From: Acinetobacter sp. ANC 4910
GTDB lineage: Bacteria > Pseudomonadota > Gammaproteobacteria > Pseudomonadales > Moraxellaceae
Assembly (NCBI RefSeq): GCF_004331035.1
Contig: NZ_SJNT01000003.1
Span: forward strand, 186,001 to 250,000
Length of the DNA stretch: 64,000 nt
Reading direction: 5' to 3'
How positions within the stretch are numbered: the first letter of the stretch is position 1; every line of letters starts with the position of its first letter. Below the pieces are notes generated by a model. It was not told the DNA's origin. It searched no databases and saw nothing but the letters and a program-made list of their open reading frames with translations. This document shows positions 48,312-57,440 of the stretch, piece by piece. The translations under genes and the position numbers were made by a program.

Positions 48312-49247
48312 TTATGATTGATCATTTATGCGCGCATCCGTTTTTGCAATATTACGTCCAAGATTACGCTTTTGACGCTGCTGCTTGTACAAATGCAAAC
48401 ACCCTTCAATCACCAAGACCAATACCGCACACCAAATTGGAATATAAGTCAGCCACTCTTCTGGGGCAACTTGCTCGCCCAAAGCAATTGATGCAGAAGC
48501 CAACAACACGGGCTCTAAGTAACTAAGCAGGCCAAATAGAACAAAAGGTAAAAAACGGCTCGCTAGAATATAACTTCCCAAGCCAAGCGCACTTAAAAAA
48601 CCCAAACCAATAATCGCCCAGATTAAATGGGGATAGTATTCAATCATGCTTAAAGCTTCTGCATCGGACAACAGATAAAAAGCGATGGGTAGAATTAAAA
48701 ATAAATCCCACCAAAAACCACCTAAGTGATCTGATTTGAATAGTCGGCGTAAATAAAAATATAAAGGGTATGCCAAAGCAACATACAGTGTTTCCCACGC
48801 AACACTACCGATGCGCCAAATCTCATGTATGACACCTAATGCCGCCAAAATAACAGCCAGTAATTGCCAACGGGAAAGTTTTTCTTTATGTAATACACAT
48901 CCAATCAGCACCATAACCAAAGGCAATAAAAAATATCCTAAAGATACTTCTAAACCACGCCCATTGATTGGCCCCCAGAGGAATAGCCACAACTGCGATG
49001 TACACAATAAAGAACTAATGAACAACCAAAGCAAATAAATTGGATTTTGAAAAACTTTTTTGAATAATTCAGCAATAAGCTTGAGTTCGCCTGACCACCA
49101 CATAAACAGGGTTAAAAAAGGTAACGTCGATAACATACGCCAAGCAAAAGTATGTTCGCTATCTAAGGGTTTTAAAAATTCAGTATAACCGTAAAGCACG
49201 CCAAAAGTGACAGATGCCAATACCGACAGTACTACGCCCTTATACAT
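48312..49247 (-). CDS. rarD: EamA-family transporter, RarD-like
   Basis: 311 residues from ATG 49247 (MYKGVVLSVLASVTFG), with GGTGAA upstream. About ten membrane helices in two EamA halves. The opening KGVVLSVLASVTFGVLYGYTEFL and later LWLFLWGPINGRGLEVSLGYFLLPLVMVLIG match the RarD branch of the drug/metabolite transporter superfamily. The substrate is unknown. The IS element lies about 90 bases upstream of its start and may influence its promoter. Confidence 0.85.
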   Translation of the reverse strand: MYKGVVLSVLASVTFGVLYGYTEFLKPLDSEHTFAWRMLSTLPFLTLFMWWSGELKLIAELFKKVFQNPIYLLWLFISSLLCTSQLWLFLWGPINGRGLEVSLGYFLLPLVMVLIGCVLHKEKLSRWQLLAVILAALGVIHEIWRIGSVAWETLYVALAYPLYFYLRRLFKSDHLGGFWWDLFLILPIAFYLLSDAEALSMIEYYPHLIWAIIGLGFLSALGLGSYILASRFLPFVLFGLLSYLEPVLLASASIALGEQVAPEEWLTYIPIWCAVLVLVIEGCLHLYKQQRQKRNLGRNIAKTDARINDQS

Positions 49248-49332
49248 CTTTTCACCCAAACTATTTACTGGGCTTAGTATACCGATAAGTTAAATAAAAT
49301 ACGTCACCATTAAAATAACTTTCACACAAGTC

Positions 49333-49335
49333 ATG
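49333..49335. repeat. Possible 3-bp target-site duplication (left copy ATG)
   Basis: ATG at 49333-49335 directly precedes the left inverted repeat and ATG at 50252-50254 directly follows the right one. A three-base match can arise by chance, so this is weak support for the element boundary. Confidence 0.4.
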
Positions 49336-49351
49336 AGACCTCTTTCATAAA

Positions 49352-49822
49352 TCATTTTTTACTCAACTCCAAGTTATAGATTCCAGCGATTAAACTGAAT
49401 CTCAAACCCAGTCGTTTACCTCTATTTCGGTAACGTTCAGCAAGGATTTTAAAGGTCTTCAGGCGACCAAATACATGCTCGATCCCGATTCTTCTTTTGT
49501 TGATTTCCTGATTGTAAATTTTGAGTTCAGGATCCAATTTACAGCGCCTTTTGGCTTTTAATGGCAATAGGCTATTAGGATACACAGCATAAATTCCCTG
49601 GTAGCCTTTATCTGCAAGGATAAAAGCTCCGGAAGGAATCTGCTTTAAATTGCGTTTGAATAGCTCGAAATCATGCACCGTACCGCGATCAGTGCATAAA
49701 CTCAGAATTTGCTGAGTTTTATAATGGATGATGGCCTGTACTTTAAAGGTATGCGTCTTTTTCTTGCCACTATAGCTTTTCTTCTGTTTTTTTAGGCCTT
49801 TGAATTGGAATTTCTGTGGCAT
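49352..49822 (-). CDS. IS5-family transposase, C-terminal part (ORF B)
   Basis: 156 residues covering the second half of the DDE transposase. The second Asp is in GAFILADKGYQG (about 71-82) and the Glu in RIGIEHVFGRLKTF (about 117-130), while the first Asp lies on ORF A. It overlaps ORF A by 53 bases around an A7 run (coding strand; T7 at 49787-49793). ORF B is in the +1 frame relative to ORF A, and the sequence after the run (KQKKSYSGKKKTHT) is the natural continuation of RPKK. It is thus expressed only if ribosome or RNA polymerase slippage occurs at the run; otherwise this copy is broken. Confidence 0.85.
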   Translation of the reverse strand: MPQKFQFKGLKKQKKSYSGKKKTHTFKVQAIIHYKTQQILSLCTDRGTVHDFELFKRNLKQIPSGAFILADKGYQGIYAVYPNSLLPLKAKRRCKLDPELKIYNQEINKRRIGIEHVFGRLKTFKILAERYRNRGKRLGLRFSLIAGIYNLELSKK

Positions 49823-50216
49823 CCACGATCACCACATTCCAGTCTATGCCTTCGCCTTCGGGCAAATTCTTCGGTAAATTAAACAGCTTGGACTGAATCA
49901 GGCAATCTTCAACATGACGTACAATTCTTGAGGCAGTTGGCTCTGAAACCCCATAACTCATAGCAACGTGAAATAAAGTTCGGTATTCCCGCCAATAGCT
50001 CAGACAGAGCAGAACCTGATCCTCCACACTTAACTTGGGTGGTCTGCCTTTAACTGGAACATGCTTCTGCACCTGCTCAAGCATTAAATAAAAGGTTGAC
50101 CATGAGATGCCCGTATATCGCTTAAACTGTGTTTCAGAAAGCTTCTTTGAATCGATGTATTTCATCCGCAGATTATGCACGAATGCTGAGAAAGTTAGAG
50201 TACAAATATCAATCAA
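49770..50216 (-). CDS. IS5-family transposase, N-terminal part (ORF A)
   Basis: 148 residues. It starts with a helix-turn-helix-containing region (WSTFYLMLEQVQKHVP, then YGVSEPTASRIVRHVE at about 89-104), and ends with the first catalytic Asp in VVIVDATEIPIQRPKK, after which the frame runs into TEEKL and stops. An A7 tract at the overlap takes the reading from this frame to ORF B. The ATG at 50216 may not be the real start, since MKYIDSKKL at residue 18 is typical for the family. Confidence 0.82.
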   Translation of the reverse strand: MIDICTLTFSAFVHNLRMKYIDSKKLSETQFKRYTGISWSTFYLMLEQVQKHVPVKGRPPKLSVEDQVLLCLSYWREYRTLFHVAMSYGVSEPTASRIVRHVEDCLIQSKLFNLPKNLPEGEGIDWNVVIVDATEIPIQRPKKTEEKL

Positions 50217-50288
50217 AAAGCTGCTCGTTTTTTGATTTATGAAAGAGATCTATGGTTTAAGTTTTGTTGAATCATTAAACCTTAAAAA

Positions 50289-50885
50289 TTATTTTGGTTT
50301 GACTTTACTGTGTGCTGTTCGGATTAAATCACTCAAATCATAGCCCAGTGTTTTGGCATACTCTAAATAGTCATTGATAACTTCAGGCTTCGCTTCTGGT
50401 GTACGCGAGAGTACCCACATGTATTTTCGGCGTGGCTCACCAACTAACACAGTTTGATAGTCATCATCGAGTTTTAAAATCCAATAATCCCCTCGTGCAA
50501 CAGGAATCCAACGTGCCGCTTCTGGGAGGAAACTTACCTGTAGCTTAGAATTAAACGGCGGATTCTTAACAAAAGCCTCGCCTATCGCCTGCTGTAAGAT
50601 GCCATCTTTTGAATAACACCGATTATCGACACTTACATTACCATTTTCATTTAAGGTATAGGTTGCTGAAACATCTCTTGCACATTTGTTTTGAAAATAC
50701 ATGGGCTTGCGTGCAACTTCATACCAAACACCTAAATAGCGGTCTAATTCGACTTTTTCAACCACAGGCATGGGTTTGGTTTGTGCATAGGCCAAAGTCG
50801 CTGCGCCCAACCCCACCAAGATTGCCCCACCAATCACAATTTTTGTAATACGCCAGCTTGCTTTAGGAAGATTATTTTTACGCAT
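50289..50885 (-). CDS. blc: Blc-type bacterial lipocalin
   Basis: 198 residues. A signal-like hydrophobic N-terminus ends in AYAQTK (about 35); there is no lipobox Cys, unlike E. coli Blc, so it should be soluble in the periplasm or held by its uncleaved N-terminus. The lipocalin SCR1 motif is YLGVWYEVARKP at about 50-61, with CYSKDG at about 88-93 and the closing strand YMWVLSRTPEAKP at about 154-166. Blc-family proteins bind lysophospholipids and fatty acids in the envelope. The IS element inserted 38 bases downstream of the stop. Confidence 0.9.
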   Translation of the reverse strand: MRKNNLPKASWRITKIVIGGAILVGLGAATLAYAQTKPMPVVEKVELDRYLGVWYEVARKPMYFQNKCARDVSATYTLNENGNVSVDNRCYSKDGILQQAIGEAFVKNPPFNSKLQVSFLPEAARWIPVARGDYWILKLDDDYQTVLVGEPRRKYMWVLSRTPEAKPEVINDYLEYAKTLGYDLSDLIRTAHSKVKPK

Positions 50886-51006
50886 AACGACATCCTTTAA
50901 AAGATTGATTTAGTCAAAGCCCAAATTTAATTTCTTAAAAAATAGCGGGCTTTGACCCGACACACTGTAGTGTTATGTAATGATTTTGCAGAACACGTGT
51001 GTGAAC

Positions 51007-53061
51007 TTATCGCAGCAATTGGGCTTTAAGGCGCACAATTTCATCTCGCAAACGCGCTGCCTGTTCAAACTGCAACTCTTTCGATGCTTTTAACATCTCT
51101 TTTTCCAGTTTTGCCATGTGTTTACTGAACAACTTCGGATTCGACAAAATATGTTGCTCATCCGCAGACAATGCTTGAACCTGATCTGCAATCTTGGCAT
51201 CAATCTGGTCATCATTGAGTACTTCACCAGTGTCAATTTCCCTGACAACCTGACGTACAGCACTGCGCGGAGTAATGCCATGTTCCAAATTAAACTCAAT
51301 TTGTTTGGCACGGCGGCGGTCGGTTTCATCAATCGCCTTTTGCATAGAATCGGTGATACGATCGGCATACAAAATAGCCTTACCTTTTAAATTACGTGCG
51401 GCACGACCAATGGTTTGAATCAAGGCACGTTCTGAGCGTAAGAAACCCTCTTTATCAGCATCCAAAATTGCCACCAAAGACACTTCTGGCATGTCTAAGC
51501 CTTCACGTAACAAGTTAATCCCCACCAAAACATCATGAATACCTGAACGCAGTTCGTGAATAATTTTAACGCGCTCAACCGTATCAATATCTGAATGTAG
51601 ATACGCGACTTTCACACCATATTCTTTTAAATATGAAGTCAAATCTTCTGCCATACGTTTGGTTAATGTCGTCACCAAAACACGTTCATTAAATTCTTTA
51701 CGAATATTAATTTCGGACAGTACATCATCCACTTGGGTTAGCACTGGACGGATTTCGATTTCAGGATCAACCAATCCTGTTGGTCGTACCACTTGTTCAA
51801 CCACTTGTTCCGATTTTTCTAATTCATACTTTGCTGGGGTTGCACTCACATAAATAGTGCTCGGAACAATACGCTCCCATTCCTCAAATTTCATTGGACG
51901 GTTATCTAGCGCACTTGGCAAACGGAAGCCATAGTTCACCAGATTCTCTTTACGCGAACGGTCACCCTTATACATAGCGCCAATTTGTGGCACAGTCACA
52001 TGTGATTCATCAATAATTAATAAGGCATCATCAGGGATATAATCAAACAAGGTAGGCGGTGCTTCCCCTGATGGGCGTCCAGATAAATGACGTGAATAGT
52101 TTTCAATACCATTGGTATAACCCAACTGTTGTATCATTTCCAAATCGTAACGGGTACGTTGTTCAATTCGCTGTGCTTCCAGCAATTTGTCGTGTTCACG
52201 GAAAAACACCAAGCGCTCTTTCAGTTCTTCTCGAATCGTACCAATCGCACGCTCAAGATTCTCTTTGGGCGTCACATAATGGCTTTTCGGATAAATGGTG
52301 ACGCGCGGAACTTTTCTAACCATTTTCCCTGTTAATGGATCAAACCAACGGATCGAATCGACCTCATCATCAAATAATTCAATACGAATTGCATGTTGAT
52401 CCGATTCGGCAGGGAAAATATCAATAATTTCGCCACGAATACGATAAGTTGCACGTAAAAATTCTAATTCATTACGGCTATATTGCATTTCGACCAGACG
52501 ACGAATAATCTCATCTCGGTTCATTCGGTCGCCCTGCACAATATGTAACAACATACTCATATAGGCATTGGGATCACCCAAACCATAAATGGCAGAAACT
52601 GAAGCCACAATAATGGCATCCCGACGTTCTAGCAAAGCCCGCGTTGCGGACAAACGCATCTGATCAATATGGTCATTAATGGCAGCATCTTTCTCAATAA
52701 AAGTATCTGAAGACGGCACATAAGCTTCTGGTTGGTAGTAATCGTAATAACTGACGAAATACTCAACCGCATTATTTGGGAAAAATGCTTTAAATTCACC
52801 ATAAAGCTGGGCTGCAAGTGTCTTGTTATGTGCCATGATAATGGTCGGACGTTGCGTCTGAGCAATCACATTTGCCATGGTATACGTCTTACCAGACCCT
52901 GTTACACCAAGTAATAATTGATTGCGATAACCTTGCTCAACACCATATACCAGCTTTTCAATCGCCTGCGGCTGATCCCCAGCAGGTTGAAACTGAGTCA
53001 CCAAATCAAAAGGTTGTTGGTTATCTTGCACAGGTTTTTGACGCTCTTGCATGGTTTCCAT
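51007..53061 (-). CDS. uvrB: UvrABC excision nuclease subunit B
   Basis: 684 residues from ATG 53061 ([12 protein letters not shown]); upstream GTG 53070 and downstream ATG 53052 are alternatives. Walker A GVTGSGKT is at about 52-59, the DNA-clamping beta-hairpin region is [21 protein letters not shown] at about 102-122, and the helicase motifs include IIDESH and [10 protein letters not shown]. The C-terminal UVR coiled coil ([25 protein letters not shown]) binds UvrC. It acts in nucleotide excision repair with UvrA and UvrC. No LexA-type operator was recognised upstream, and Acinetobacter lacks classical LexA. Confidence 0.97.
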   Translation of the reverse strand: METMQERQKPVQDNQQPFDLVTQFQPAGDQPQAIEKLVYGVEQGYRNQLLLGVTGSGKTYTMANVIAQTQRPTIIMAHNKTLAAQLYGEFKAFFPNNAVEYFVSYYDYYQPEAYVPSSDTFIEKDAAINDHIDQMRLSATRALLERRDAIIVASVSAIYGLGDPNAYMSMLLHIVQGDRMNRDEIIRRLVEMQYSRNELEFLRATYRIRGEIIDIFPAESDQHAIRIELFDDEVDSIRWFDPLTGKMVRKVPRVTIYPKSHYVTPKENLERAIGTIREELKERLVFFREHDKLLEAQRIEQRTRYDLEMIQQLGYTNGIENYSRHLSGRPSGEAPPTLFDYIPDDALLIIDESHVTVPQIGAMYKGDRSRKENLVNYGFRLPSALDNRPMKFEEWERIVPSTIYVSATPAKYELEKSEQVVEQVVRPTGLVDPEIEIRPVLTQVDDVLSEINIRKEFNERVLVTTLTKRMAEDLTSYLKEYGVKVAYLHSDIDTVERVKIIHELRSGIHDVLVGINLLREGLDMPEVSLVAILDADKEGFLRSERALIQTIGRAARNLKGKAILYADRITDSMQKAIDETDRRRAKQIEFNLEHGITPRSAVRQVVREIDTGEVLNDDQIDAKIADQVQALSADEQHILSNPKLFSKHMAKLEKEMLKASKELQFEQAARLRDEIVRLKAQLLR

Positions 53062-53273
53062 CTTCGGCACACTTATGACTTAACATAGTATGGGGGCAGT
53101 TGAGCAACATGCAACAAGCATTCTTGGACTTTCGTATGAAGTAGACTGAATATTTAACGTCTCGTTTAAATGAATCCTATAAATAATCTATTTAAAAAAG
53201 CACAGCCTGCTACTTGACCCATGCCCTATTCAGTTGCAACATGAATCAATAATGATGATTAGATAAAATACTT

Positions 53274-54065
53274 ATGCGCTACCATTACCACGATGAGACC
53301 ATTGTTAAAAGTTTACCTGAAGATACCATTTTTGTTTTTGGCAGTAATATGGCAGGTACGCATGCAGGTGGTGCTGCCAAAATCGCTTTGTTACATTTTG
53401 GTGCCATGAAAGGTGCAGGACGTGGCTGGGCCGGTCAAAGCTATGCCATTCCCACCATGAATGAGCATTTACAACAAATGCCGCTTTCACAGATTCAACA
53501 TTATATTGATGATTTTAAAATTTATACCCAGCATCATCCTAAAACCAAATACTTCATTACTTCTGTAGGTTGTGGCGTTGCAGGTTACAAAGTTGAAGAA
53601 ATTGCACCGATGTTTAAAGGCATTTCTCATAATGTCATTTTTCCTGTCTCATTCCGCCCTTTTGTAGAACAAACCTTACCTAAATTACGTCAAGCATTCT
53701 TGAAAGCGGTCTTGCAAGACCACGTCATTTTCCCAAGCGAACCTCTTGATCAAGTGATTGAACAACTCCCTTTGGCAGACAATGAAAAAAGTCTGGCACA
53801 AATTATTTTGAATACACCAATGTATCCAACCGATAGCAATGGACGGGATCGCATTTTCGAAATTGAAGATATTTTGCACAATCTAGATGAAAAAGAATTT
53901 CGTATCGATTCACCTTTAGAAAGCCGTATGGTCATTGGTGGTGTCATACTTGCGCTACTTGAGCTTTACAACATCAATGAACAAGATTTCCTCGATGTTT
54001 GGAATCATCAACGTGAAATAGCTGCACCCAAACCAGAAAATAAAGCCCGGAAATCAGCTCACTAA
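53274..54065 (+). CDS. Macro-like domain protein (A1S_2505-like) with C-terminal extension
   Basis: 263 residues. The N-terminal half (about 15-140) reads TIFVFGSNMAGTHAGGAAKIALLHFGAMKGAGRGWAGQSYAIPTMNEHLQQMPLSQI and TKYFITSVGCGVAGYKVEEIAPMFKG, which resembles the macro-domain-like family found in phages and in Acinetobacter as A1S_2505-like proteins; these folds bind ADP-ribose-type ligands. Whether this one does so is unproven. The C-terminal 120 residues have no recognised domain. It is a single gene; no ADP-ribosyltransferase or toxin gene is adjacent. Confidence 0.75.
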   Translation: MRYHYHDETIVKSLPEDTIFVFGSNMAGTHAGGAAKIALLHFGAMKGAGRGWAGQSYAIPTMNEHLQQMPLSQIQHYIDDFKIYTQHHPKTKYFITSVGCGVAGYKVEEIAPMFKGISHNVIFPVSFRPFVEQTLPKLRQAFLKAVLQDHVIFPSEPLDQVIEQLPLADNEKSLAQIILNTPMYPTDSNGRDRIFEIEDILHNLDEKEFRIDSPLESRMVIGGVILALLELYNINEQDFLDVWNHQREIAAPKPENKARKSAH

Positions 54066-54245
54066 TTCAGCGCCATCAACATGGGGTTGCACTGAAAATA
54101 AAGTTCAGACAACCCCATTTTATGGCAAGTTTAATGCCAAAATCATCACCAATTTAGATTTAATGCTTTTATTAATCACATGATTTAAAAATGAAAAAAT
54201 TATCCCTATACTAAGCTCAACTTAAATAATAAATATGAGCAATTC

Positions 54246-55688
54246 ATGGAATTACTCGATTCCTCAATTTTTGATTTATCCCCCATCGCCATGTGGCTAG
54301 AAGACTTTAGTGAGGTCAAAAAACAATTTGATCTTTGGCGAGCGCAAGGCATCCAAGACCTCCAACAATTTTTACTCGAAGATGAGTCACGCGTCTTACA
54401 GTGCGCGCGTAAAATTAAAATTCTGAAAGTCAATGCAAAGACTTTGACCCTATTTCAAGCCCACGACCTAACGCACTTACAACAAAATCTGGATTTGATA
54501 TTTAAGCAAGATATGGCCAAAACCCATATTCAAGAACTCCTGTGTTTATGGGAAGGACAGACCGAATTTATCAGTAGTACGGTCAATTACACCATTTCAG
54601 GTCAACGCTTGGATATTCAACTACGCGGTACTGTTATTCCTGGCCATGAACATGATTTATCCCTGTTATTAATCACCACTGAAGATATCACCCCATATAA
54701 AACCGCATGTCGATTAGAAGAAAAAAATCGATTACTGGCAGAATCAAGATTTAAATATTCACCCACCTCTTTGTGGGTCGAAGATTTTAGCCGGATCAAG
54801 TATCGGCTTGATCAACTCAAGCACATGGGCATTCAGGATTTTCAAACCTTCTTAGATGTACATCATGATTTTATTCTGCAATGTATTCAGGACATTATTA
54901 TTATTGATGTGAATCAAGCGACACTCGATTTATTCGGAGCAGCCGACAAAGATACTTTGTTCAAAAGCACGCATAAAATTTTTGCAAAAGAAATGGTACA
55001 AACCTTTCGCGAGCAATTGATTGAATTATGGAACGGCAATATTCATCATCAACGTGAAGCAGTGAATTATGCGCTTGATGGCAGTATCCGACATGTCTTA
55101 CTGCAATTTACTGTTTTTCCAGACTACAAAGATGATTGGAGCATGGTGCAAGTTGCCCTGACCGATATTACAGCACGCAAAAAAGCCGAAAATTATCTGG
55201 AATATTTGGGAAAACATGATGTTTTGACCAAACTTTACAATCGCTCATTTTACACCGAAGAAATGAACCGTTTAGAACGTAGCCCCTTACGCCCCGTTTC
55301 CTGTATTTTCCTTGACATGAATGGTTTAAAAGAAGTCAACGACAGCTTAGGGCATGACGTTGGTGATGGACTGCTTCGGCGCATGGGCGGAATATTAAAT
55401 CAACTCATTCAAAACACTTTATATTCTGCGTCCAGAATAGGTGGCGATGAATTAGTGGTGCTTTTACCAGGAGCAGACGAGGCAGCATTACAAAACTGCC
55501 TGCACAGTTTGCAAGAGCTATTACATGTCGATAATCAATTTTATGCCAGTCAACCGATTAGTCTCGCAATTGGCTATGCGACAGTCAAACTGCATGAACG
55601 CATTGAAGACATGCTTAAACGCGCAGATCAAATGATGTATCTGAATAAAGAACAGTATTATGAGCACAATGAACGCCGTGCACGTTAA
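54246..55688 (+). CDS. PAS-PAS-GGDEF signalling protein
   Basis: 480 residues, no membrane segment. Two PAS domains of the same ancestry occupy about 5-150 and 168-315: both begin with (Y/L)SP(I/T)(A/S)(M/L)W(L/V)EDFS and contain a GIQD(L/F) and a Y-x-(I/L)-(S/D)-G segment, so they arose by tandem duplication. A diguanylate cyclase domain follows (about 325-475). Its signature is GGDEL rather than GGDEF, and the RxxD inhibitory site upstream is absent (N-T-L-Y). If active it would make cyclic di-GMP without product inhibition; the Leu leaves activity in doubt. Confidence 0.88.
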   Translation: MELLDSSIFDLSPIAMWLEDFSEVKKQFDLWRAQGIQDLQQFLLEDESRVLQCARKIKILKVNAKTLTLFQAHDLTHLQQNLDLIFKQDMAKTHIQELLCLWEGQTEFISSTVNYTISGQRLDIQLRGTVIPGHEHDLSLLLITTEDITPYKTACRLEEKNRLLAESRFKYSPTSLWVEDFSRIKYRLDQLKHMGIQDFQTFLDVHHDFILQCIQDIIIIDVNQATLDLFGAADKDTLFKSTHKIFAKEMVQTFREQLIELWNGNIHHQREAVNYALDGSIRHVLLQFTVFPDYKDDWSMVQVALTDITARKKAENYLEYLGKHDVLTKLYNRSFYTEEMNRLERSPLRPVSCIFLDMNGLKEVNDSLGHDVGDGLLRRMGGILNQLIQNTLYSASRIGGDELVVLLPGADEAALQNCLHSLQELLHVDNQFYASQPISLAIGYATVKLHERIEDMLKRADQMMYLNKEQYYEHNERRAR

Positions 55689-55699
55689 TTTTGCCCATA

Positions 55700-55729
55700 A
55701 AAAAAGAAGTGCATACGCACTTCTTTTTT
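55700..55729. terminator. Bidirectional rho-independent terminator
   Basis: AAAAAAGAAGTGC / GCACTTCTTTTTT stem with ATAC loop between the convergent GGDEF gene and the small minus-strand gene, whose stop codon overlaps it. Confidence 0.9.
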
Positions 55730-55910
55730 AACGCTTACCCATCGAACGGCGTGTACCACGTGGTGGCATCCAAGTTCGATCTGCATATTGCTCAGGTTTT
55801 GGGCGCACCTGATTATGTGCAACATCATCGTCAGCACCTTGCTCAGCATTTGGCATTGGGAATGGGAGATTCACCAAAGGTTTTTTAGAAGTAGGCTGTT
55901 GCTTACTCAT
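55728..55910 (-). CDS. Small proline-rich basic protein, hypothetical
   Basis: 60 residues from ATG 55910 (MSKQQPTSKKPLVNLPFPMP), with GAGTGATGG upstream. The sequence is rich in Pro, Lys and Arg, ends RGTRRSMGKR, and is probably disordered or nucleic-acid-binding. There is no signal peptide. The stop codon overlaps the shared terminator, consistent with a real transcript end. No family recognised. Confidence 0.55.
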   Translation of the reverse strand: MSKQQPTSKKPLVNLPFPMPNAEQGADDDVAHNQVRPKPEQYADRTWMPPRGTRRSMGKR

Positions 55911-56117
55911 GACCATCACTCTCATCAAATTGGGCTTATTTTAAAGTTTTTTTCATAAAGATGCGAGAAACTTCCTAATTCTGTACATTTTTGAAGATGA
56001 TGCTCCGAAATTGATTTTTTTTATGTGTTTGAGCTTATTTTAAACGACGTAGTCATTGTTTTTAGGCTAAGATAATGTGCTTTTTATTTTTTACCCCCCT
56101 TAAGAAGGAATAACGCC

Positions 56118-57353
56118 GTGGACGTACGTCTATCTGATCGTGTAAATGCCATCAAACCGTCCCCTACATTAGCTGTGACCAATAAAGCTGCTGAACTTAA
56201 AGCTGCTGGTAAAAATGTCATTGGCTTGGGAGCTGGTGAACCAGATTTTGACACCCCGCAACACATCAAAGATGCTGCTATTGCAGCAATTAACAACGGT
56301 TTTACAAAATATACCGCTGTCGATGGTACGCCAGGCCTTAAAAAAGCAATTATCGCAAAACTAAAACGCGACAATAACCTTGACTACCAAGCGAACCAAA
56401 TTTTGGTTTCTTGTGGCGGTAAACAATCTTTCTTTAACTTAGCATTGGCTTTGTTAAACAAAGGCGATGAAGTTATTATTCCTGCGCCTTTCTGGGTAAG
56501 CTATCCAGACATGGTGATTATTGCTGAAGGTACACCTGTCATTGTGAAATGTGGTGAAGAACAGCGTTTCAAAATTACACCAGAACAATTAGAAGCGGCA
56601 ATCACTGAAAAAACGCGTTTAGTGGTACTCAACAGCCCATCTAACCCAACAGGTATGATTTATACCAAAGCTGAACTTGAAGCTTTAGCTGATGTATTAC
56701 GCCGTCACCCACAAGTATTTGTTGCATCTGATGACATGTACGAACCAATCCGTTGGGATGATGAGTTCTACAACATTGCAACTATTGCTCCAGACTTATA
56801 TGACCGCACAATCGTATTAAACGGTGTGTCTAAAGCTTATGCAATGACTGGCTGGCGTATTGGCTATGCAGCGGGTCCTGCAAAAATCATTGGCGCAATG
56901 AAAAAAATCCAATCTCAATCAACGTCTAACCCAACTTCTATTTCGCAAGTTGCGGCTGAAGCTGCATTGAATGGCCCTCAAGACGTACTTGAACCAATGA
57001 TTGAAGCTTTCAAACGCCGTCATGACTTAGTTGTGAATGGCTTAAACGAAATCAACGGTATTTCATGCTTACCTGCTGATGGCGCATTCTATGCTTATGC
57101 CAACATCCGTCCGTTAATTCGTGCAAAAGGTTTAAAATCTTGCACAGAATTCTCTGAATGGTTATTAGAAGAAACGGGTGTAGCTGTAGTTCCTGGCGAT
57201 GCATTCGGTCTTGGTGGTTTCATGCGTATCTCTTACGCAACTGCTGACGAAGTACTTGTAGATGCACTTGCTCGTATCAAGAAAGCAGCAGATTCAATCG
57301 AAGGCGTTGATGCTGCGATTGCCTCAATCGAAGCTGAAAAAACTGCAAAATAA
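56118..57353 (+). CDS. Pyridoxal-phosphate class I aminotransferase (aspartate/aromatic type)
   Basis: 411 residues. Start is GTG 56118, with AAGGAATAA upstream. Fold-type I marks: GLGAGEPDFDTPQHI at about 36-50, NSPSNPTGMIYTKAELE at about 172-188 and Schiff-base Lys239 in NGVSKAYAMTGWRIGY. This is the class Ib group (aspartate or prephenate aminotransferases) that uses aspartate and aromatic or dicarboxylic amino acids. It is followed by a strong terminator. Substrate choice cannot be decided from sequence. Confidence 0.92.
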   Translation: MDVRLSDRVNAIKPSPTLAVTNKAAELKAAGKNVIGLGAGEPDFDTPQHIKDAAIAAINNGFTKYTAVDGTPGLKKAIIAKLKRDNNLDYQANQILVSCGGKQSFFNLALALLNKGDEVIIPAPFWVSYPDMVIIAEGTPVIVKCGEEQRFKITPEQLEAAITEKTRLVVLNSPSNPTGMIYTKAELEALADVLRRHPQVFVASDDMYEPIRWDDEFYNIATIAPDLYDRTIVLNGVSKAYAMTGWRIGYAAGPAKIIGAMKKIQSQSTSNPTSISQVAAEAALNGPQDVLEPMIEAFKRRHDLVVNGLNEINGISCLPADGAFYAYANIRPLIRAKGLKSCTEFSEWLLEETGVAVVPGDAFGLGGFMRISYATADEVLVDALARIKKAADSIEGVDAAIASIEAEKTAK

Positions 57354-57371
57354 TCTAGCCGGCTATTTTTC

Positions 57372-57407
57372 AAAAAAAGAGCTCAAATTTATTTGAGCTC
57401 TTTTTTT
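57372..57407 (+). terminator. Rho-independent terminator after aminotransferase gene
   Basis: AAAAAAAGAGCTCAAA / TTTGAGCTCTTTTTTT stem followed by T-run; the A-run flank makes it bidirectional. Confidence 0.93.
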
Positions 57408-57440
57408 ATTTCTATATTTTGTCACTATCGACCTATATCT

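Larger units (their letters stand above)
49336..50251 (-). mobile_element. IS5-family insertion sequence
   Basis: The ends carry imperfect inverted repeats of about 19 bases: AGACCTCTTTCATAAATCA on the left and, reverse complemented, AGATCTCTTTCATAAATCA on the right (one mismatch). The approx. 916-base element holds two overlapping transposase frames of IS5 type (see separate entries). It sits between rarD and the lipocalin gene and does not break any recognised gene. A possible 3-base ATG target duplication flanks it. Confidence 0.88.

Noticed and set aside
48254..48526. 90-residue plus-strand ORF opposite the 3' end of rarD
   Set aside because: It lies antisense to the well-supported rarD frame, is rich in unlikely composition, and has no ribosome binding site. 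It is a shadow frame.
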